Assembly: GCA_033980235.1 (NCBI GenBank)
Contig: CM067070.1
Span: forward strand, 9,254,195 to 9,318,194
DNA from: Diadema setosum
Taxonomy: Eukaryota > Echinodermata > Echinoidea > Diadematoida > Diadematidae
Direction: 5' to 3'
Length of the DNA stretch: 64,000 nt
Shown: one piece after another, positions 56,640-64,000 of the stretch
Position numbering within the stretch: position 1 is the stretch's first letter
How the letters are laid out: every line of letters starts with the position of its first letter
Translations under genes and position numbers: made by a program
The notes under the pieces: model-generated
Seen by the model: only the letters and a program-made list of their open reading frames with translations
Told to the model about the DNA's origin: nothing
Database searches by the model: none

Positions 56640-59000
56640 ACCAGGATCTTCCCAGAGGAAGAAGTTTTTATTCACCGCGGAAGTTTACCATGTCCAGAGC
56701 AGTAAACGTCCGTAAGGAATAATACTGCACATACATTTGAATACCCTTCATCATGCTTGTAACGATCTGATTCAGTTCAGAATCGCAATGAAATATCCTA
56801 AGGGATATGTGTATGTGTGGGCAGAATATAAAGCTTGTACTCTTTACCGGTACGTAATGGTAGACAACTGAAGATTTAACCAAATTCGTTGTTACTTTTG
56901 AAATATTACTCTTTCGCTAAACACTTTCTCCAGTTTACGCGCATTTCACAGAAACTCAATATTTCGACCTCTTATTTCACTATCCCATACTTTAATACCT
57001 ACTACCAAATAATAAGATGCTTTGTTGAGATGTACCTGATCTAGGTAGTCTCTATAACCCAACAAACATAGCATAGTTTTCGTTCTGAACAAACAAGATA
57101 TTGAACAATGCAGTTCTGTGGAGTGGGAAACGCATTCTATTCTATTCACAACAAACAGAGATTTTATGCCGAGAACAAGCTCCTCTGCAAAAATCCAAAT
57201 TATTGGCAATTCTCAATCTTAGAAGCTTGTTTCTCTTTTCATGGTGAGGAATCAAACAAAACACTTTCTTCCATCTCTCGTACATAAACGTACGAACGTA
57301 TGTGTTTTCCCAGTGACCTAGTCCATCTGATGAAAAATAACTTAACTCGGCAATTATAACGACCACAATTTCTACATTTACACTTCAGGTTAAAAGAATC
57401 AAATTAAATGGCATGTTTTGTCAGTTGTAAGCAGGCCAACACAACCTCTGAAAAAAAAAGAAAAAAACTTTCATTACCATCACACAAATGAATTGGATGA
57501 TGATTTTGACATGTTCTATTATAAGTTGAGATGTCCTAACTGAAGATCGGTTATTAACCCAAGTCCGTATGAAAAAAAAAAAACCCGACATAAAACAAGA
57601 TCGCATTGAGAGTTGACTGATTTAAAAATGAAAATTAACGCTTCCATGACTGTAATCGCGATATAGTGCATGTCCTTGACAACGAATATATTCAAAATTT
57701 CGTTATCAGAAGTAAAGATTCAGGTCCCGAATTTTTTATCTAAAGTCTACAATGCCAAATATGACGAACAATTGACAAAGAAAAACAAAAGAAATGTGCT
57801 CCGTTATCGAAATACGAAGTTCAGTTGCGGAGGGCAAACGCTTCACGTTTCAGCGTGTTTAAGCAGGAATCCCTCTGCGATTGCTCCTTGTGTTACACAC
57901 TGTTACCGAGGAGAATTTGTGTTATTATATTAATCAGAAATGATATACGGTTCGTTACTCCGAAGTTTCGTCATAACAAAAACACTACGTTCATATATCT
58001 TAGAGTGATGTTTGTGACTTCGATATTATAGAATATGGTTCCTTATAACGGACATTTTGTAGCGCGTTATCTCTAAGACTCGTTACTCATACGGTCTGTC
58101 AATCCGAAAATTAATTAAGGTTCGTAATCATGAAGCTTTGTTATTCGGTAAATGATTGGAATCTCCGAAGGTTAATCGAAAGGTTTTTTAATTGGAACAT
58201 GAAATAAGGTTAGCTAATCCAAGTGTGGAGGAACAAATTAACAACCAAATCCTCCAGATTTAAAAACCTCATATCGTTTGACCCACTTGAAGTACGTAAG
58301 TTGCCCGTGGATCTATGCTTTTGCGCCGGAAGCGCGTGTCATCTGCATGACATTCTGTGGGACATCTGCCATATCAAATTCCTTCAGAGGAATTCCTTCA
58401 GAGGAATTCCTTCACCGAGTTGTCAGCCCTCACTCGCCACCTTTACGCCTACACGCAGGTCAAACGGAATGGACGTAAGTGCAAAGTAAGTAGCACGGGT
58501 CCAGCAGATAAGACGCATGCGAAACTCACCAAAATCCTCCGCCTGCAAAAATTGTCCTACGCGCTCGAAAATCCCCACACGCATCGAGCCCGCGTATCTT
58601 GCCCGGAAAGATGTGAAAGATCTTGCCCGTATTAAAAGAGGACTTGCGTGCGCAACTCCGGGTAATTACGGGTGAGATATGTGCTAGGTACTGTCATGTG
58701 CTGGTCATCTGCGGGGACCTCCGGCAAGCCAAAATTGTTCTTCGCAAGTCGCACGGAGGGCTTGCCCGGAAAGGTGTGACACGGCCTTTGCATATATCTG
58801 TATGGTTGATATCCTACGTACAATATTGCAAGACATGCATGCATTTCATACAGCGCAGCGCTGATGATACGATGTGTTCATAGAAAGACACCGGCCCTTG
58901 GAGGAAAGTAGGTGATCAGGTGGGTGCAGTGCAGTTTCAGTTGTGGATGCAGAATGCAGCTGAATGAAGAAGAACAGAGTTTGAGAAAAGTAACAGTCAT
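56640..59000. other. Intronic stretch with no recognisable gene
   Basis: ORFs up to ~90 aa have no recognisable features. GAATTCCTTCAGAG is tandemly duplicated near 58378–58405. Decayed GGTTCGTTACTCCGAAG-type words lie at 57950–58160. CG content rises between 58300 and 58800. Confidence 0.45.
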
Positions 59001-59039
59001 TAACCAAAAATATATGTTATCGTAACGTAATGTATGATG

Positions 59040-61400
59040 AATGGGGAACTATGATTGTATCAAATACCGCTTAAGTGTAGCTTCTAAAGAATAAATAGTT
59101 GAGCAAGAGTTTATGTTGTCCGGAACATTATTCCAAGTATCCGGTCCCAAATGTCTGATAGATTTGTGTGTCACTATAAATTTTGGAGGAAGGAAATTTC
59201 TACATGTACGAGTAGGGTACGAATGGACGGAAGTGTTAAACCTAAACATGTTATTAAGAGATGATGGAAGTTGACCATGAATGTACTAAACATAATGACT
59301 GCTACTTGAATAATATTCAAGTCAGAAATCTTTATTGTTTAAGTTCATGAAATAAAGAATCAGTATGGGCTTAGAAATGCGATCCGGTACAAATATGTAA
59401 AACTTTGGTTTGTAATTCAAAAATAGAATTTATTTTTGTAGAGCCACAATTTGCCCATACAATATTGCAATAGCTTATAATTGGGAGAATTAAGGAATTG
59501 TATAATAATAATGATGATAATAATAATAATAATACAGGGTACTTATAATGCGCCAATGCCACATAACTAACGTGCTCATGGCGCAGTAGGAAAAGTGAGT
59601 TATAAAGTACAAAAATAATTTCACAAACATGCACATGAAAATGAATGACACAATAATGATGATGAAAAAAAAAATCATGATATACAATTCTACTGGAAAA
59701 CGGTTACGAACAAATGAGTCTTGAGGGCAACTTTAAAGGAGTCAACATTCGAAATGTAACGGATAGCTTGAGGCAACTGATTCTACAGGTAAGATCTAGC
59801 ATGTGCAAAATTAATGACCGATTCCCCCCCCCCCCATGATTTCTTCGTTTTTGGAACAACAAGCAATCTACAATCGGATGACCTTAAACATCTTAGAGGA
59901 TAATAAAGTGTCAGCAAATTAGCATTGCACTCTGGGGCAGATCCGTGTGTGCAATGAAAAACAAACAGTAATAATTTAAATACAATGCGATATTCAATGG
60001 GTAACCAATGCAGTGAGGACAAAACAAGGGTAAAGTGAGTATTTCTTCTGGTAAGGGTAACAACACGAGCTGCTGAATTTTGCAATTTTTGTAACCGTGA
60101 AAGTTGAGATTGTGGTAGCTGAAAACGGAGTGCATTACCAAAGTTAAATCGGGACGATTTAAGAGCATGAACTATTTTTCTGTGGCTGAACGAGTTAAAT
60201 ACTTGTGAATAATGCCCAAATTGCGTAACTGATACCTCACGGATTTACAGACAGCAGAGATCTGAACAGACATGGACATTGCAGAATCAAATAATACGCC
60301 AAGATTTCTACACGATTTAGATGGAGCAATAACAACATCGTTGTCAACCGTTAAAGAAGGAAGACTGACCTTGTCAAGTAGAACTTTGGAGCCAATAGAT
60401 AACAACTCTGAATTTTCCTGATTTAACTTCAATGAATGAGAGCTCATCCACTTTTTGACATCATGGATACAAGCCTCAAGTTTCTGAATGATGTCAACGA
60501 CATTGGTCTTGGTAGGTAGAAATGATGTATATATCTGGATATCATCAGCGTAACAATGATAGTTAAAAGAGTGACAATGTAAAATCTCTTTCAAACCAGT
60601 CAGATAAATCGAGAAGAGTGTTGGCCCCCGACAGATCCTTATGGGGCTCCACAGTCTAATGGAGCAGGATTAGATTTTGCATTATTAACACCAACAACCT
60701 GAAACCTTTCAGATAAGTATGACTTGAACAACTCAAGAGCTTTACCATCAACACCTAATGACATCAAAGTATTCACCAGAATCGTATGATTAACCGTATC
60801 GAATGCTGATGATAAATCAAGCAGTAACAGAACAGTAATCTTTCCATCATCTATATCTCTCAAAATATCATTGGATAAAAAAAAAATAAAGCTGAATGAA
60901 GGGAGAAAAACTTCAGCTTGGAAATAATCCCAACGTTTGAAAAAATTCACGTTATAATATGCTGCAAATGCTCATTCCAAGTCAAAGTTTCATCTATATA
61001 TAATATGCTCTCAAAATTTTGAATTTGTTTTCTTTTGTAATGGTATATCATCAATCTTAATATGTATCGGCGTATCTGTATTATGAGAATGAAGTTTAAA
61101 ATACATAAAATGAGTATTTTTTATATCAAAAGAAAGTTTATTAAACCTAAACCAATTTAATACTTTACTAATTTAAATATTTAAAGTATCATTTACAATC
61201 TTTAGATCTTTGTGCGAATAGAATAGGCCTATATTAGTATCATCAGGAAATAAAACAAAGGAAATAAGGGACGATGTTTAAATGATATTATTGACACAAA
61301 GAAGGAATAATAGCGGGACCAAGATTGAGCCTTGAGGAACACCTCATTTGATGAGAAGAGGATGGGAATCAAACCCATTAAAAGTAACTTCGGTAGGGTG
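59040..61400 (-). mobile_element. CR1-like LINE (LINE-B), interrupted by another LINE
   Basis: The minus strand reads the RT box GVPQGSIL-PLLFLL (about 61320–61360), an FPDDT remnant of the ADD box, and a WNEHLQHIIT segment ending at ~60961. After the insert it resumes with YNSLILPIISYCNIVWANCG (~59450–59510) and the C-terminal HSYPTRTCRNF…WNNVPDNI block (59049–59249). Several stops and a ~30-residue gap at the junction show it is dead. Confidence 0.75.
59506..60960 (-). mobile_element. L2-like LINE inserted into LINE-B
   Basis: Minus frames give RT motif A (LLDLSSAFDTVNHTIL), a degraded GAP-stop-GSV box, YADD (HCYADDIQIYTSF), the NSELLSIGSK thumb, RNLGVLFDSAMSM, LHWLP and a DSFKVALKTHLF end. 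There is one in-frame stop at the GAPQG position (~60640) and frameshifts near 60600 and 60170. It ends in an (ATT)n tail at 59506–59535. 5'-truncated. Confidence 0.82.
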
Positions 61401-61433
61401 AACGATCGGTTCCACCGAATTTCGTTGCAATTT

Positions 61434-61463
61434 ATATATATGTATATATATATATATATATAC
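61434..61463. repeat. (TA)n microsatellite
   Basis: TATATATGTATATATATATA-type run. Confidence 0.85.
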
Positions 61464-62015
61464 TTTTTTCGGTGACGGTAAGGGATCTATGGGAGTTATG
61501 ATTACTTTTTTTGGTAACAACGCTGGACGCACAGCTTAATGTGACTGGGGCATAGAAACAATGGACTCCTAACTTGGTTTTATAGTAGTGAGAAAAGTGG
61601 AGTTGATAGTGAAAAGGAGAAAGGGACAGAAAGAGAGAAGGAGAGAAATAAAGAGATAGAGAGGAGGAGGTGAACAGTAATGGAGAGAAGAAGAGGAAAC
61701 ACGATGTAAGAAAAAGGTATACATTGTATTAGCTAGAAAAGCACGGAAAGAGCCACCCATCTCTTGTGGTTAGAAACAACCAGCACTTACATCCATATTG
61801 CTTCTGTGGGTGTATTTTTGGGCACCTCCGTCTTTTTTTTTTTTCGCGGGGGGGGGGGGGGGGTAGGGGTCACCAGTCTTGTTGGTGTTTTCTCGTTCTT
61901 TTCTCTTTGTTGTGTGTGTGTTTGTGTGCGTGTGTGCGCATATATTATGCTTGTCCAGGTGCACTTTCGTGCCTGCAGTGTGTGTATGTTTTGTTTTGTT
62001 TGTTTGTTTTGTTTG

Positions 62016-62222
62016 TTAATTTCCATCTGCGAATGGCTGGATAGCCCATATTCAGCTACGTTAAGCTGGTCTTCCATGGGGTCCAGTTGGATGTGATGTG
62101 GGACCACTTCACCGGGTTAGACACCCTGCTCTTTGCGATGAATGAATGAAGCGGGATCTTTTACGTGCATGAGTTATTACTCTCTCATACACGGGACCTC
62201 CATTTTATGTCATATCCGAGGT
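62016..62222 (-). mobile_element. SINE body, inverted copy of 26930–27180
   Basis: Shared phrases in inverted order include GGCTGGATAGCCCATATTCA, CACTTCACCGGGTTA and GGGATCTTTTACGTGCATGA. The tRNA-like head with A and B boxes is absent or unrecognisable, so this copy is incomplete. Confidence 0.65.
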
Positions 62223-62796
62223 GTGTGTATGAGTGATTGTGTTTTACTTTCTTTACCTTGGGACCTAACCCCCCCCCCCCCACATACATTTGCTTTTCTC
62301 AAGGTTCCTCTGCACATAAACTTAATCATCCCACTTGAATTGGGCGTTAATTCATTTAATCTGACTTAATCCATTTTTCGATTATGAAAAATTATTCAAA
62401 GTCTGTATACACGGAATTTTCAAATATGATGTGTTACTATTCATTAATCTCTGAATGTATGTTACATAGGTAATCTGCGTGGAAACTTTATAAAATGAAA
62501 TGAAATGAAGCTCATCGGTATATTGGGATGCTATTGTAGAACACACAGGCCTTCAAATTAATAACTGCATAGTGCCAACTGTACACATTAGAGAACAGGT
62601 ACTTGAAGAGTTCAGTGTTTGATGAACTCTTTCATTGACCACTATGTGCTTGAGGGTTCCGTGACATTTGCTCTGGCTACAATTGCTGCCATGAAATATC
62701 TGCACGCTAAGTTAAACATAAAACCTACCCACAAACATAACCTAAATCTTAATCCTAATCCTAGTCTTCATATCAAAATAAACCTAAAACCCTATC

Positions 62797-62816
62797 ACAA
62801 CCCTAACCCTAACCCT
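62797..62816. repeat. Short interstitial (CCCTAA)n
   Basis: Three CCCTAA units, embedded in ~80 bp of AACCTAAA/AATCCTAATCC-like degenerate telomere-type text (from 62735). Matches the TTAGGG animal telomere repeat. Confidence 0.7.
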
Positions 62817-63070
62817 AAGTCCTCGGAGAAAATAAGAACGGATAAATTATCGCAGGAGCAAATGTTGTGTTACTTGAGAGGGTATAACATTTATACTTGA
62901 AAGTATGTTACGACAAGCCCTTTATTTCCAGGGATATTCTAACCAAATCCCTCGGTTTTGTCAAAATGGGGAGGGGGACAACCTCCTGATCACAGAAATT
63001 CAAGATATTGCAAATTGATTGGATTTTCTTCAATTTTCTAAATCTTATTTTAATTTCTTCCCCACCACAG

Positions 63071-64000
63071 GAACCCTAAGAACACAATCTTTGATGTCAA
63101 GCGACTGATTGGTCGGAGATTCACAGACGAAAGTGTGCAAACTGATATCAAACACTGGCCATTCAAGGTGATGAACCAAGGAGGCAAACCTATGCTGCAA
63201 GCTGAGTATATGGGAGAAAATAAGATCCTCGCTCCAGAGGAAGTCAGTGCTATGGTTCTCAGTAAGATGAAGGAGACGGCCGAAGCATATCTGGGTCAGA
63301 AAGTCACTGATGCTGTCGTCACCGTTCCCGCCTACTTCAATAACGCCCAGCGACAGGCAACTAAAGATGCGGGTATCATTGCGGGCCTGAAAATCCTTCG
63401 TATTGTCAATGAGCCAACGGCAGCTGCCCTAGCATACGGACTAGATAGGAATGTGCCAGGTGAGCAGCGTGTCCTGATCTTTGACCTCGGTGGAGGCACA
63501 TTTGATGTGTCCATCCTGGCTATCGATGAGGGTATCTTCGAAGTCATGTCAACTGCTGGAGACACCCATCTTGGTGGTGAGGACTTTGACAACAGGCTGG
63601 CCAACTACCTTGCAGAGGAATTTGAGCGCAAACACAAGAAGGACCTCAGAAACAACCCACGAGCACTTCAGCGTCTCCGTATAGCAGCTGAGAGAGCTAA
63701 ACGGACTCTGTCTAGCAGCTCCCAAGCTAGCATTGATGTCGAATCACTCTTTGAGGGAGTTGATTTCTGCACAAAAGTCACCAGAACTCGCTTCGAAGAA
63801 CTGTGCTCTGATCTCTTCAAGAAGTGCCTTGACCCAGTCAGGAGGGCCATCGTTGATGCAAAGATTGACAAGAACGACATCGGCATTGTGGTACTAGTGG
63901 GAGGATCAACCCGCATTCCCAAGATTCAGAAACTTCTGCGGGATTACCTAAACGACAAGAACCTCAACAAGTCCATCAATCCAGATGAAGCGGTGGCCTA
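63071..64000 (+). CDS. HSP70: Hsp70, coding exon 2 (partial, runs off the window)
   Basis: Continues from exon 1 as Lys63–Asn64–Pro65 and encodes to residue ~372 of an expected ~640–650: nearly the whole nucleotide-binding domain. Visible landmarks: catalytic Lys73 (in [11 protein letters not shown]), [13 protein letters not shown] (~176–188), the second signature [14 protein letters not shown] (~199–212), [18 protein letters not shown] and the third signature [14 protein letters not shown] (~336–349). All expected ATP-contacting residues appear intact. The substrate-binding domain and any C-terminal EEVD lie beyond the edge, so cytosolic class is judged from the N-terminal domain only. Somewhat divergent (e.g. 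[21 protein letters not shown]), consistent with one member of an expanded Hsp70 family. Confidence 0.95.

Larger units (their letters stand above)
28932..63070 (+). other. Hsp70 intron 1, 34,139 bp
   Basis: The donor GTAAGT (28932–28937) and the acceptor CCCACCACAG (ending 63070) join two halves of one codon and two adjacent parts of the same domain without gap or overlap. The intron contains an antisense SLC35A4-like gene and many transposons. An assembly join between two paralogues cannot be excluded from sequence alone, but the perfect phase and residue continuity argue for a true intron. Confidence 0.8.

Noticed and set aside
1..64000. CRISPR arrays, operons or prokaryotic genes
   Set aside because: The direct repeats seen are transposon-internal, microsatellite or coding repeats without regular unique spacers, and the genes have introns; this is animal nuclear DNA.

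Overview
This window is a piece of an animal nuclear genome. It has GT–AG introns, large spacers, tRNA-derived SINEs, several LINE clades, foldback and TIR transposons, microsatellites and long poly-G runs. The transposon mix and the low coding density fit a marine invertebrate, probably a deuterostome such as an echinoderm. That placement is inference; no diagnostic marker was seen. Only two host genes are firmly supported.

Layout. (1) 1–28.5 kb is intergenic DNA crowded with mobile elements. The most remarkable is an exactly 5,000-bp LTR retrotransposon (2336–7335, minus strand). It has two apparently identical 171-bp LTRs, a primer-binding site matching a tRNA 3' end, and a polypurine tract. 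Its only long ORF encodes 740 aa, with a retropepsin-like domain whose catalytic Asp is replaced by Cys, a run of decapeptide repeats, and a Pro/Asp-rich tail. No pol is visible. Around it lie TIR elements (365–1450, 7919–9034, 11515–12074, 14823–17212), a 5'-truncated LINE with a likely 9-bp target duplication (10095–11420), the first three of four copies of a ~400-bp foldback family, and a region rich in TTCACA/TGTGAA motifs (23.7–25.6 kb).

(2) 28,744–64,000 is an Hsp70 gene on the plus strand, cut by the right edge. Exon 1 encodes residues 1–62 plus two bases of codon 63. Exon 2 starts at 63,071 with the last base of that codon and continues the Hsp70 nucleotide-binding domain. The intron is therefore 34,139 bp.

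(3) Nested in that intron on the minus strand is a six-exon gene (43,918–36,310) for an SLC35A4-like nucleotide-sugar transporter family protein. All internal splice phases agree and the stop codon is present; the 5' coding exon was not found. The rest of the intron holds LINE fragments (including one LINE inside another), two 712-bp TIR elements in opposite orientation with 4-bp target duplications, foldback elements, SINEs and a tandem repeat of about 150 bp.

The two host genes are not obviously related in function: Hsp70 is a cytosolic chaperone, and SLC35A4-like proteins are multi-pass membrane proteins usually placed in the Golgi. They overlap in position only. The best candidates for something undescribed are the small LTR element with its unusual protein and the very large transposon-filled Hsp70 intron holding an antisense gene.
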